Shown: piece after piece, positions 1 through 6,668 of the stretch
Position numbering within the stretch: the first letter of the stretch is position 1
How the letters are laid out: each line of letters opens with the position of its first letter
From: an uncultured Tissierellia bacterium
Lineage (GTDB): Bacteria > Bacillota > Clostridia > Tissierellales > Peptoniphilaceae
NCBI GenBank assembly: GCA_902489375.1
Contig: CABTZP010000068.1
Location: 1-7,234 of the forward strand
Direction of reading: 5' to 3'
DNA length: 7,234 nucleotides
Made by a program: the position numbers and the translations under genes
The notes under the pieces: generated by a model
Seen by the model: the letters and a program-made list of their open reading frames with translations, nothing else
Database searches by the model: none
Told to the model about the DNA's origin: nothing

Positions 1-1382
1 GCCTCATTTTTGACGTATTTCTGAATGACCTTGGAGCCATCGTAAAGGGGCTTATCCACAAGGATCCAGGCTGTCTTTTGAGGCTGCTGGTTGATGGCGG
101 CGGAAACGGTGTCCCGAGTTTCCATTTCGTTGACAAAGCGCTGACCCTTCTGGTTGAGGAGGATGGCGCCATCTCCTCGTAAGGATTCAGAAATCAGGGC
201 GCCGTCCTTTTGAACAACCGTGGGATGGGTTTGGATCTGATCCATGTCCACAAAGTCGGCGCCGATGGCTCCTAAGAAGTCGATGGCATCGCCTTCGATG
301 GTGGCGGCGTTGGTGGAGACATAGCCATCGAGATCGGGCCGGTACTTTTTAATCTTGTCATTGCTGGATCCGAAACCGCCCGAGCAGATGATAACGGCTG
401 GGGCTTTTACGGTCAGGGTTCCATCCTTGGTTTCGGCTACGACGCCCGCGGCTTTGCCATCCTCGATCAGGACCTTGTTGACCCGGGCATTGGCGATCAT
501 GGGGATCTTCAGCTCATCAACCTTTGCTTTTAAGGTTTTGACGAGGAAGCTTCCGACTGGAATCACCTTGCCGTCCGCGTCTAAAGGACGGTGCATCCGG
601 GGATTGGTCGCTCCTCCGCCCAGGGTGATGTCGGAAAGGTTGGCGCCCATGGAGTCCAACCAGTCAATGGATTCGGCGGACTTTTCCGCAAGAACCTTGA
701 CCAGTTCCGGATTATTTTTATCGTGTCCGCCCTTCATCGTATCGTCGATAAACTGCTGGACCGTGTCATCAATCTTCTTTTCTTTTTGATAATGGGTTTC
801 CGCCGCGTTCATGCCACCGGTTGCCCGGGAGGTGTTTCCGCCTTCAATCCCTCCCTTTTCCAGGAGGATAACCTCTTTTCCGGCGAGCTTGGCATTGATG
901 GCTGCGGTCATGCCCGCTCCGCCCGCGCCTACGACGACGACATCACAGGTCTTATTCAGGTCCCCGGCTTCTTTCTTTTCTTCCTGGGGCTTGGCGTCAG
1001 CGGCCGGGCCCATCTTTTCAGGATCCAGTCCGCCCGCGACCAGGGCGACGTTTACTGCCTCAATCAGGCCCTTTGACGTTGCCGTGGCTCCGGTAATGGC
1101 GTCAATTTTTGTCGTTTGGCTAGCGATAATGGCATCTACCAGCTTGGGAATGGCGGCGCCGCCGATGGCTGCGGTTTCTTCAGGACCATCGACTTTGATG
1201 GATTCAATTTTGCCGTCCTTAAGGACCACGGTGCTTTTGATCTCTCCGCCAAAACCAGTACCTGTTCCTTCATAGGTGCCATTGCCCGGTTTCTGTTCTC
1301 CTCCTGTGGAATTTCCGCATCCGGTCAACACTAAGGCCAGGACCAGGAGGAAAGAGATGATTAGATTTCTTCTTTTTTTCAT
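1..1382 (-). CDS. Lipoprotein flavoprotein reductase (fumarate/urocanate reductase-like, FMN-binding plus FAD domains), 3' end missing
   Basis: 460 codons are visible and the C-terminus lies beyond the left edge. The protein starts MKKRR, followed by a hydrophobic stretch and a lipobox LTGC (Cys22), so it should be a lipid-anchored extracytoplasmic protein. Residues about 35-115 form an FMN-binding domain with the flavinylation motif DAITGATAT (94-102); by family knowledge Thr102 would carry FMN attached by ApbE. Residues about 146 onward are the FAD-binding fumarate reductase/flavocytochrome c fold, with the dinucleotide loop VGAGGAG (151-157) and a Glu-Lys at 175-176. HPT (His386), Glu399, Arg402 and Arg423 have the same relative spacing as His365, Glu378, Arg381 and Arg402 of Shewanella flavocytochrome c3 (recalled from memory), the proton-delivery residues of unsaturated-acid reduction. 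No haem domain is present, so the FMN domain probably passes electrons to FAD. The substrate (fumarate, urocanate or another enoate) cannot be told from this part. The gene begins 64 nt after trpS and may share its transcript. Confidence 0.93.
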   Translation of the reverse strand, partial: MKKRRNLIISFLLVLALVLTGCGNSTGGEQKPGNGTYEGTGTGFGGEIKSTVVLKDGKIESIKVDGPEETAAIGGAAIPKLVDAIIASQTTKIDAITGATATSKGLIEAVNVALVAGGLDPEKMGPAADAKPQEEKKEAGDLNKTCDVVVVGAGGAGMTAAINAKLAGKEVILLEKGGIEGGNTSRATGGMNAAETHYQKEKKIDDTVQQFIDDTMKGGHDKNNPELVKVLAEKSAESIDWLDSMGANLSDITLGGGATNPRMHRPLDADGKVIPVGSFLVKTLKAKVDELKIPMIANARVNKVLIEDGKAAGVVAETKDGTLTVKAPAVIICSGGFGSSNDKIKKYRPDLDGYVSTNAATIEGDAIDFLGAIGADFVDMDQIQTHPTVVQKDGALISESLRGDGAILLNQKGQRFVNEMETRDTVSAAINQQPQKTAWILVDKPLYDGSKVIQKYVKNE

Positions 1383-1387
1383 AATTT

Positions 1388-1391
1388 CTCC
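1388..1391 (-). promoter_or_regulatory. Ribosome binding site of the reductase gene
   Basis: GGAG lies 5 nt before the ATG at 1382 on the minus strand. It fixes the start just ahead of a good lipoprotein signal peptide. No convincing -10/-35 pair is visible in the 64-nt gap to trpS. Confidence 0.75.
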
Positions 1392-1446
1392 ATTTCTATT
1401 TTTTTCTTTTGTGGTGGGCTTTTCTTTTTTCTGCATGGCGCAGAAG

Positions 1447-2478
1447 TTACTGGATGAAACCTACCTTCCGGTAGACTTTGGACAGGGTCTTTTGCGCTTT
1501 GACCCTGGCCTTTTCCCCGCCCGCTTCGTAGATCGCCGGGAGAAGCTCTTTATCGGCCATAATCCGGTTAAATTCCTGACGGATGGGTTCCATGGTTTGA
1601 ATGATCCGCTCAGCGAGGGCATTTTTAAATTCCGCGTAGGTTTTTCCCTGGAAGCGCGAAGCGACTTCCTGGGGATCAACGCCTTCGTAGGCCCCGTAGA
1701 TATCCAAGAGGTTTCTCAGGCCGGGCTGATCTTCCCGGTAAGCGAGGTTGGCCTTGGAGTCGGTAACTGCCTTGGCGATTTTCCTGCGGATGGTCTCCGG
1801 ATCATCCTTAATCAAAATGAAGGCATCGGGATCCGCATCGGACTTCGACATCTTTGATGTCGGATCTTTCAGGGACATAACCCGAGCGGCGTTTTTGGGA
1901 ATCAGGGACTGGGGAACGGTGAAGGTCGGGGAATACCGGCTATTGAAACGTTCGGCGATGTCCCGGGCAAATTCCATATGCTGCTCCTGATCGACGCCAA
2001 CGGGTACGACATCAGCCTGGTAAAGGAGAATATCCGCCGCCATTAAAACGGGATAGGTAAAGAGGGCCGCGTTGAGATTATCGGCGTGGGTCTTTGCCTT
2101 CTGCTTGAACTGGGTCATTCGTGACAGCTGTCCTAAATAGGAAAGGGAACTTAATACCCAGGAAAGCTGGGCGTGCTGGGGGACCTGGGATTGGATGAAA
2201 AGGACGGCCTTTTTCGGATCCAGCCCGCAGGAGATGTAATAGGCCAGGACCTCCTTCGACCGTCTTCTCAGGTCTTTGGGGACCTGCTTAACGGTAATGG
2301 CGTGGAGGTCGGCCACCGCGAAGTAGCACTCATATTGATCCTGAATGGTGACAAAATTTTTAATTGCGCCCAGGTAATTGCCAATGGTCAGGTCTCCGGA
2401 CGGCTGAACCAGACTCAGCGCGACTTTCTTTTTTTCCGAAGCGTCGGCTTCCTTTGGGGCGACGGATGGGGTGTTCAT
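1447..2478 (-). CDS. trpS: Tryptophanyl-tRNA synthetase (TrpRS), class Ic
   Basis: Charges tRNA-Trp with tryptophan using ATP, in the cytoplasm. The 343-residue protein is complete. The HIGH-equivalent motif TIGN is at 31-34 after a PSG loop (26-28), and KMSKS is at 209-213. MAADIL (146-151) holds the aspartate (Asp149) that in Bacillus TrpRS contacts the tryptophan indole, and GVDQEQH (161-167) is the family nucleotide/tryptophan-pocket segment. The C-terminal helical tRNA-binding part runs from about 225 to the end. Compared with the Bacillus stearothermophilus enzyme the N-terminus is about 16 residues longer, a charged stretch rich in Lys/Glu/Ala. The strong GGGAAGGA Shine-Dalgarno before the ATG at 2478 supports this longer start. 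The gene has its own promoter directly after the C40 gene terminator. The 5' leader is short and shows no T-box structure. Confidence 0.98.
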   Translation of the reverse strand: MNTPSVAPKEADASEKKKVALSLVQPSGDLTIGNYLGAIKNFVTIQDQYECYFAVADLHAITVKQVPKDLRRRSKEVLAYYISCGLDPKKAVLFIQSQVPQHAQLSWVLSSLSYLGQLSRMTQFKQKAKTHADNLNAALFTYPVLMAADILLYQADVVPVGVDQEQHMEFARDIAERFNSRYSPTFTVPQSLIPKNAARVMSLKDPTSKMSKSDADPDAFILIKDDPETIRRKIAKAVTDSKANLAYREDQPGLRNLLDIYGAYEGVDPQEVASRFQGKTYAEFKNALAERIIQTMEPIRQEFNRIMADKELLPAIYEAGGEKARVKAQKTLSKVYRKVGFIQ

Positions 2479-2485
2479 ACCTTTT

Positions 2486-2493
2486 TCCTTCCC
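2486..2493 (-). promoter_or_regulatory. Ribosome binding site of trpS
   Basis: GGGAAGGA on the minus strand, 7 nt before the ATG at 2478. It decides for the extended N-terminus of TrpRS, since the next in-frame ATG is far inside the catalytic domain. Confidence 0.75.
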
Positions 2494-2525
2494 TTCGTTT
2501 TCATTCTGATTTTCCTCACCTTTTC

Positions 2526-2554
2526 ATTATACAGAAAAAGATCACAGAAAAAAA
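2526..2554 (-). promoter_or_regulatory. Probable sigma-A-type promoter of trpS
   Basis: A perfect TATAAT -10 box lies at 2526-2531 on the minus strand. At the 17-bp spacing the -35 position (2549-2554) is only TTTTTT, the U-tract of the upstream terminator, so the -35 is poor. Transcription would start near 2519, giving a leader of about 40 nt. That is too short for a T-box riboswitch. Confidence 0.6.
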
Positions 2555-2586
2555 CCGCCTTCGCGGGGAAGCGGAAGGCGGTTTTT
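2548..2586 (-). terminator. Intrinsic terminator of the C40 peptidase gene
   Basis: Perfect 13-bp inverted repeat (arms 2550-2562 and 2574-2586, AAAAACCGCCTTC and its complement) with an 11-nt loop. On the minus strand the GC-rich stem runs straight into seven U residues (2554-2548). It lies 54 nt after the C40 stop codon. The A-tract on the other side could also let it work on the plus strand. Confidence 0.92.
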
Positions 2587-2640
2587 CGATCTTTTTTCCT
2601 GGCCACGCGCAGGTCGCACGCAGCTTTCACAAGATTTTTC

Positions 2641-4437
2641 CTAGTGTAGAATTCTTCGGGCGCAGACGTAATGATTGGCGTACCAGGTTTCTGAAAGCCC
2701 GGATTCGATGACGCCGGTCTGCGGGGTAGAGGCGTGGATAATGCGTCCGCCACCGATATAGATGCCAACATGGCCCAATCGTGGGGTGTAGGTCTGCTGG
2801 GCGGATGTTCCTCCGTTTTCCTGACCGCCGCCATAGGCCGCTGCGGGCTGGGCGTTTACATTGTGATTGGGGTCAAAGAAAACTAAATCTCCGACCTGAA
2901 GGTTTCCCCTGGAAACCGGTGTACCTGCGGCTGCCTGACCATCCACGGACCTCGGAATGCTCATGCCGAAAACGAGACGATAGAGGGTCATCGTCAGACC
3001 TGAACAGTCAAAGGTGCTAGGACCGGTCGTTCCGAGAACATAGGGCTTTCCGAGCTGGGCTCGGGCGGCCTGGACCAGGCCCTGGGCGGACTGGGGGAAT
3101 TGGCCTTCCAAGCGTCCTGAATTCAGAGAAGGAAGATTGGGCTTGACCTCGGTCCCATTCCCGTTTTCCGCGTTCCCATTGAGCGGGTTCAGGGAATTTT
3201 GATTCTGATTGTTTTGATTCTGCTGACTGACTGGCTGATTCAGCTGGGTTGGGGTGTTTGGCCCGCCAACCTGAACCATTTTTCCAGAGATATAAACCTT
3301 TTTTCCGTTGTAATTGAACTGAACCCAGCCGCCGCTGACAACCTTCCCCTGAACTGGCGTGTTGATGGCAAGGGTGGCGACGATGTCGCTATTTAAGGTC
3401 GGAAGGGCACGGACATTTACGCCGTCATAGCAGACCGTACCGGAGACGGCTTTTCCGACCGGGTTATTTTCATAGGTCTGATCGGCCATTAAGGAAGCTT
3501 CTTGCTGCTGACTGGCTTTTTTCGCGGCTTCTTCTCTGGCCTTTGCTTCTGCGACTTCTTTGGCTTTTTTCTCCGCGGCTTTCTTTGCGGCTCTTTCTTC
3601 TTCAGCCTTCTTTTCCGCAGCCGCTTTTTTCGCGGCTTCCTCGGCTGCTTCTTTTTGTGCTTTTTCGATCGCTTCCTGTTCAATCGCTTTTAGCCGATTT
3701 TCTTCTTCTTCCTGAGCGATCCTGGCCTGTTCGAGGACGGCCTGATCAATGACTGGATTCTCTTGGATCACCGGCTCCTGCTGGAGGACAGGGGTTTCTT
3801 CAGCCTTTTCTTCAGGCGCGGGGGCCGGTTTTTCTTCCTTGTCTTTTTCCTCTAAGGGTTCAACGAATTCGGCGGCGACAAAGGCGGTTTTCTCATCCAG
3901 TTGAATCTGAATCCACTCGTCTTTTTTCTCCCCTTCAACCAGGTCACCTTTTTTGAGCTTGCCAAGAATTTCAGCCTCGGTATTGGCTTCCTCCCGGGCG
4001 TTTAATTCTTCGACAATAACCTTGCCCTTAAAGGGGCTTTCTTTTTCTTTTACATTTTCTTTCAGATTTTTTTCTTCTTCTTCTGCTTTTTGTTTTTCTT
4101 CGGCGGCGGCCATGGAGGCTGCCTCTGCTTCCGGAAGGGCCAGGTCAATATCCTGCGCGTCAATGGAGAATTCGCGGCTGGTCATCTTTTCAGGAAGCGC
4201 TTCTGGGGAAACTTCTGGGTGTTCCACCTTGGACTGATCGACGCTTGACTGACTTTGATAATCATCCTCGGTCTGATCCGCTGTTAAATAATCACCTTTA
4301 ATTTGCAGAGCTTGGTGTACAAAATCAAGGGACAGATATGAGGCATTGGTCTGATCGAGGTCGATAAATTGAGTCGCAGCAATTGCTGTCGCTACGCCAA
4401 CCAGGCTAAGCAATGCTCCCAATTTTCGCTTGTTCAA
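2641..4437 (-). CDS. Secreted SH3b-SH3b-NlpC/P60 (C40) peptidoglycan peptidase, TTG start
   Basis: Predicted wall hydrolase of 598 residues; the C40 family usually cuts peptide stems of peptidoglycan, for example D-Glu-diaminopimelate or -Lys bonds. Order: signal peptide or N-terminal anchor (about 1-22; NKRK then a hydrophobic core); acidic region; SH3b-1 (about 137-196); a long Ala/Glu/Lys-rich helical stretch (about 235-315), probably a coiled coil or rigid stalk; SH3b-2 (about 328-392); a Gln/Asn-rich linker (about 395-441); C40 domain (about 452-598). The catalytic Cys478 is in DCSG, His556 in GHVGIYIG and the third polar residue His568 in IIHAS. An insertion of about 25-30 residues rich in Gly, Gln, Asn and Ala (524-553) separates GDLVFFD from the His556 motif. 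The start is TTG at 4437, chosen because GGAGG sits 6 nt upstream and no nearby ATG keeps the signal peptide. It is the sister of the upstream M23 gene. Confidence 0.95.
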   Translation of the reverse strand: MNKRKLGALLSLVGVATAIAATQFIDLDQTNASYLSLDFVHQALQIKGDYLTADQTEDDYQSQSSVDQSKVEHPEVSPEALPEKMTSREFSIDAQDIDLALPEAEAASMAAAEEKQKAEEEEKNLKENVKEKESPFKGKVIVEELNAREEANTEAEILGKLKKGDLVEGEKKDEWIQIQLDEKTAFVAAEFVEPLEEKDKEEKPAPAPEEKAEETPVLQQEPVIQENPVIDQAVLEQARIAQEEEENRLKAIEQEAIEKAQKEAAEEAAKKAAAEKKAEEERAAKKAAEKKAKEVAEAKAREEAAKKASQQQEASLMADQTYENNPVGKAVSGTVCYDGVNVRALPTLNSDIVATLAINTPVQGKVVSGGWVQFNYNGKKVYISGKMVQVGGPNTPTQLNQPVSQQNQNNQNQNSLNPLNGNAENGNGTEVKPNLPSLNSGRLEGQFPQSAQGLVQAARAQLGKPYVLGTTGPSTFDCSGLTMTLYRLVFGMSIPRSVDGQAAAGTPVSRGNLQVGDLVFFDPNHNVNAQPAAAYGGGQENGGTSAQQTYTPRLGHVGIYIGGGRIIHASTPQTGVIESGLSETWYANHYVCARRILH

Positions 4438-4441
4438 AATC

Positions 4442-4448
4442 CACCTCC
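4442..4448 (-). promoter_or_regulatory. Ribosome binding site deciding the TTG start of the C40 gene
   Basis: GGAGGTG on the minus strand, with GGAGG ending 6 nt before TTG at 4437. A near-perfect anti-16S match probably offsets the weak start codon. The same arrangement precedes the M23 gene. Confidence 0.88.
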
Positions 4449-4477
4449 AAGTTTTCTTTCAGAATGATCTTAATCTA

Positions 4478-4506
4478 ATCTTAAAGATCCCTAGGCCAGA
4501 TGTCAA
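4478..4506 (-). promoter_or_regulatory. Promoter of the C40 peptidase gene
   Basis: Perfect TTGACA -35 box at 4501-4506, a 17-bp spacer and TAAGAT -10 box at 4478-4483, minus strand. Six bp upstream of the -35 is TGTAAC (4513-4518), one half of a WalR-like site; the half expected 5 nt further on reads CTTGAC, a poor match that overlaps the -35. The promoter begins right after the terminator of the M23 gene, so the C40 gene is its own transcription unit. Confidence 0.78.
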
Positions 4507-4517
4507 GAAATCGTTAC

Positions 4518-4558
4518 AAAAAAATAACAGGCGAATTTTTAATGTTCATTCGCCTGTT
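4518..4558 (-). terminator. Intrinsic terminator of the M23 peptidase gene
   Basis: Perfect 11-bp inverted repeat (arms 4526-4536 and 4548-4558, AACAGGCGAAT and its complement) with an 11-nt loop. On the minus strand it is followed by an A and then seven U residues (4524-4518). It lies about 90 nt after the M23 stop codon. Confidence 0.92.
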
Positions 4559-4589
4559 TCAATCCTTTTTCACTTTTGCTTTTTTCGGC

Positions 4590-4634
4590 TTTCCCTGATC
4601 GAAAATTCGTGCGCATCGGGGTCGGTCAGGGAAA
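4590..4634. repeat. Inverted repeat in the 3' untranslated region of the M23 gene
   Basis: Arms TTTCCCTGATC (4590-4600) and GGTCAGGGAAA (4624-4634) pair over 11 bp with one T-G wobble around a 23-nt loop; CGAAAATTCG at the loop start is a smaller palindrome. There is no U-tract on either side, so it is not a terminator. It may be an RNA-stabilising hairpin. Its CCTGA/TCAGG arms resemble the hairpins of the 128-bp array on the other side of the gene, which may be chance. Confidence 0.6.
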
Positions 4635-4649
4635 AGAAAGTCCGATGAT

Positions 4650-6572
4650 TTATATTCCGTATACCACTCTGGCGTCTAGGACCTGTCCGCCACGAGTAAG
4701 CTCAATATGGAGATGCGGGCCAGTGGAAAAGCCAGTGTTTCCGGAAAGGCCAATCTGGGATCCGGTGCCAACTCTTTGTCCGACCTTCGTCTGGATGGCA
4801 GAGAGGTGCATATACTTACATACATATCCATCGTCCTGCTTGATAATGATGGTGTTCCCACCGCCGCCGCCATAGCCCCCGTACCAGGAAGCATGGGTAA
4901 TGGTCCCGCCGACAATAGCTTTGACCGGAGTTCCGACCGGACAGGGGGCATCAATTCCTGAATGATAGGAATTCCATCTGGGGACGATGCCATACGATAT
5001 GGAATGGTAGCCGGCAATGGGCCAGATGGCTCCTTGTCCCCGCCTCGCTCCAGCCTGGGCGGCGTTTCCCAGCTGCTTTTGGGGCTGGAAGAAACGGTTC
5101 ATCGCGGCGTTATTGCCCTGATTAAAATTCGAGGCTTTCTTTTGCGTGTTATTCGGCTGGGCCTTGGGCTTTGGCTTTGGTTTTTCAATCTTTACCATGG
5201 CCTTCCCGACGAACTGTTCGGAAATATAGGCTTCTTTTCCCTTATAGGTAAATTTCACCCAACCATCACGAATCTCCCCTTTGACGAGGGTGTTTTGCTT
5301 AATATTGTCAATGAGCTTGGCGTCTTGGTCTGGGCCGTCCATAATCGAGGCTTCTTTAAATTGAACATAGCCCTGATAGGGTTTGGGCGTTTGGCGCTCT
5401 TTGCGCTCGTCTTCCTGTTTTTGCGCTTCTTCCGCTTCTTTTTTGATCTCTTCGAGCTTGTTTTCCAGCTCTTTCTTTTCCAGTTCCTGAATCTGATCTT
5501 CTTCCAGCGGCGCAAGGCACTTTTCGGAGACGTAACAGGTTTCTTCGTTAATGGTCATCTCCAGCCAGCCCTCTTTGAGCTCTCCCCGGACCAGGTCGCC
5601 TTCTTTCAGGGCGCCGGCGTAGTCGGAATCAAGGGATGGGGCGGTGCGGATATTGACGACCGGCAGGATCACCTTTCCGGTATATCCGGCTGGGGTATCT
5701 TTATTCAGGAGGGCTTCTTCGAGAAAATCCTTCTTCCCCGCTTTTTCGTTTTCCTGATTTTCCTGGGCGTTTTTGCCTTCTTCAGCTGACTTCTCAGCGT
5801 TCTCCGCCTTTTTCTGATCGGCTGGGGCCTGATCTTTCGAAGAGGGGTCTGAACCTTGGTCTTTTTCGGTAGGATCGGCTTTTTTCTCTTCGTCCTTGGC
5901 CTTCTCCTCTTTTTCCTGTTCTTCTTTGCTCTTATTCGTCTTTTCCTCGTCGATCAGCTCGGCTTTTTCACTGAGATTTTTCGTTTCGGCGAGAACAGGC
6001 TGGGGGACGATTTTCGCTTCGCCATTTTCCCCATCCTTGCCCGCTTCCGCTTCCATCCGGCCAAGTCCGGTTTTTTCAAGGATTTCCCGGGTTGGTTCTC
6101 CTTTTTCAGCGAGGGCCATGACCACTTCCCCATTTTTTTGCTCTTCCGCAGGCTTTTCTTCTTCCGCTTCCCGGGGATCTGACGATTCCTCTCCGGCCCC
6201 CTGGAAAATGGGCTTGCCATCGACGATAAGCTCCTCATCATTGGCGATTTCCCTGTTTTGTTCAGCTATAACCTTGTCCAGGGTATTTTCCTCGTCTAAC
6301 TGATAATTTTGATTTGAGGATTCGGCTTCTTCCGCGCTTTCCTGGGGACGCGAAAAAAGGGGAAGCCGAAAATCTTCCTCTGTCGAATTTCCGTTTTTCC
6401 ACGGTTCAGACGACGCCCCATCGTCCGATAGGGTGACTGTCTCTTTCTTTTTGTTAAAATTCTGACTGGTGTAGGAAGCCCAGATCCTATCAAGCTGATA
6501 AAACTGCGCCACTGCCATGACCCCGGTTAGTCCTAAAATCCCGACTAGGGCGCCTATTTTTTTCTTGTTCAA
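4650..6572 (-). CDS. Secreted SH3b-SH3b-M23 (LytM-type) zinc peptidoglycan endopeptidase, TTG start
   Basis: Complete 640-residue protein predicted to cut peptide cross-bridges of peptidoglycan outside the membrane. Order: signal peptide or anchor (about 1-22; NKKK then hydrophobic, AVA before Gln23); a long acidic, low-complexity Glu/Lys/Asp-rich region (about 40-290); SH3b-1 (about 297-356); a charged helical linker (about 357-396); SH3b-2 (about 399-457), which has lost the usual N-x-R motif; a Lys/Pro and Asn/Gln linker; M23 domain (about 517-637). Zn ligands are His537 and Asp541 (HSGID) and His622 of HLH; His589 (YMHLS) and His620 are the likely catalytic histidines. The His589-His620 spacing of 31 matches LytM (recalled). 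A Gly-rich loop (565-572) lies in the domain. TTG at 6572 is the start because GGAGG lies 6 nt ahead and the first in-frame Met (residue 19) is inside the hydrophobic core. The promoter, a WalR-like box and the 128-bp array lie upstream. Confidence 0.96.
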   Translation of the reverse strand: MNKKKIGALVGILGLTGVMAVAQFYQLDRIWASYTSQNFNKKKETVTLSDDGASSEPWKNGNSTEEDFRLPLFSRPQESAEEAESSNQNYQLDEENTLDKVIAEQNREIANDEELIVDGKPIFQGAGEESSDPREAEEEKPAEEQKNGEVVMALAEKGEPTREILEKTGLGRMEAEAGKDGENGEAKIVPQPVLAETKNLSEKAELIDEEKTNKSKEEQEKEEKAKDEEKKADPTEKDQGSDPSSKDQAPADQKKAENAEKSAEEGKNAQENQENEKAGKKDFLEEALLNKDTPAGYTGKVILPVVNIRTAPSLDSDYAGALKEGDLVRGELKEGWLEMTINEETCYVSEKCLAPLEEDQIQELEKKELENKLEEIKKEAEEAQKQEDERKERQTPKPYQGYVQFKEASIMDGPDQDAKLIDNIKQNTLVKGEIRDGWVKFTYKGKEAYISEQFVGKAMVKIEKPKPKPKAQPNNTQKKASNFNQGNNAAMNRFFQPQKQLGNAAQAGARRGQGAIWPIAGYHSISYGIVPRWNSYHSGIDAPCPVGTPVKAIVGGTITHASWYGGYGGGGGNTIIIKQDDGYVCKYMHLSAIQTKVGQRVGTGSQIGLSGNTGFSTGPHLHIELTRGGQVLDARVVYGI

Positions 6573-6578
6573 AATTAG

Positions 6579-6583
6579 CCTCC
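6579..6583 (-). promoter_or_regulatory. Ribosome binding site deciding the TTG start of the M23 gene
   Basis: GGAGG on the minus strand, 6 nt before TTG at 6572, the same spacing as in the sister C40 gene. Confidence 0.88.
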
Positions 6584-6600
6584 CTGTAAATGCTCCTCAT

Positions 6601-6630
6601 ATCTTACAAAAAGATTACGGGACCTGTCAA
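6601..6630 (-). promoter_or_regulatory. Promoter of the M23 peptidase gene
   Basis: Perfect TTGACA -35 box at 6625-6630, an 18-bp spacer and TAAGAT -10 box at 6601-6606, minus strand. The -10 is identical to that of the C40 gene. The leader to the TTG start is about 20-25 nt. Confidence 0.75.
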
Positions 6631-6637
6631 TAAAAAA

Positions 6638-6654
6638 GGAACAGAATTGTTACA
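6638..6654 (-). promoter_or_regulatory. Candidate WalR (YycF) binding site upstream of the M23 promoter
   Basis: On the minus strand TGTAAC-AATTC-TGTTCC, two direct hexamers with 5 bp between them. The known WalR consensus is TGTWAH-N5-TGTWAH, and 11 of 12 positions fit. It sits 7 bp upstream of the -35 box, a typical place for an activating response regulator. WalKR controls wall hydrolases in low-GC Gram-positive bacteria, which fits the gene, but WalR was not seen in this window. Confidence 0.5.
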
Positions 6655-6668
6655 ATCTTTCTTTATGG

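Noticed and set aside
52..60. Perfect DnaA box TTATCCACA
   Set aside because: A single copy inside the coding sequence of the reductase (antisense to codons for VDK), with no cluster or AT-rich unwinding region; most likely chance.
1429..1445. Hairpin TTCTGC-ATGGC-GCAGAA just after the trpS stop
   Set aside because: Only a 6-bp stem, and on the minus strand it is followed by A residues in place of U residues, so it does not look like a terminator.
3489..3693. Lys/Arg-rich minus-strand and Phe-rich plus-strand open frames in this stretch
   Set aside because: Shadows of the repetitive Ala/Glu/Lys-coding segment of the C40 gene; no ribosome binding site or independent signal.
4962..5789. Long open frame on the plus strand (275 codons) antisense to the M23 gene, and other plus-strand open frames across the window
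   Set aside because: They are mirror frames of minus-strand genes with clear domains; the translations are low-complexity Phe/Leu/Ser-rich and show no recognisable motif.
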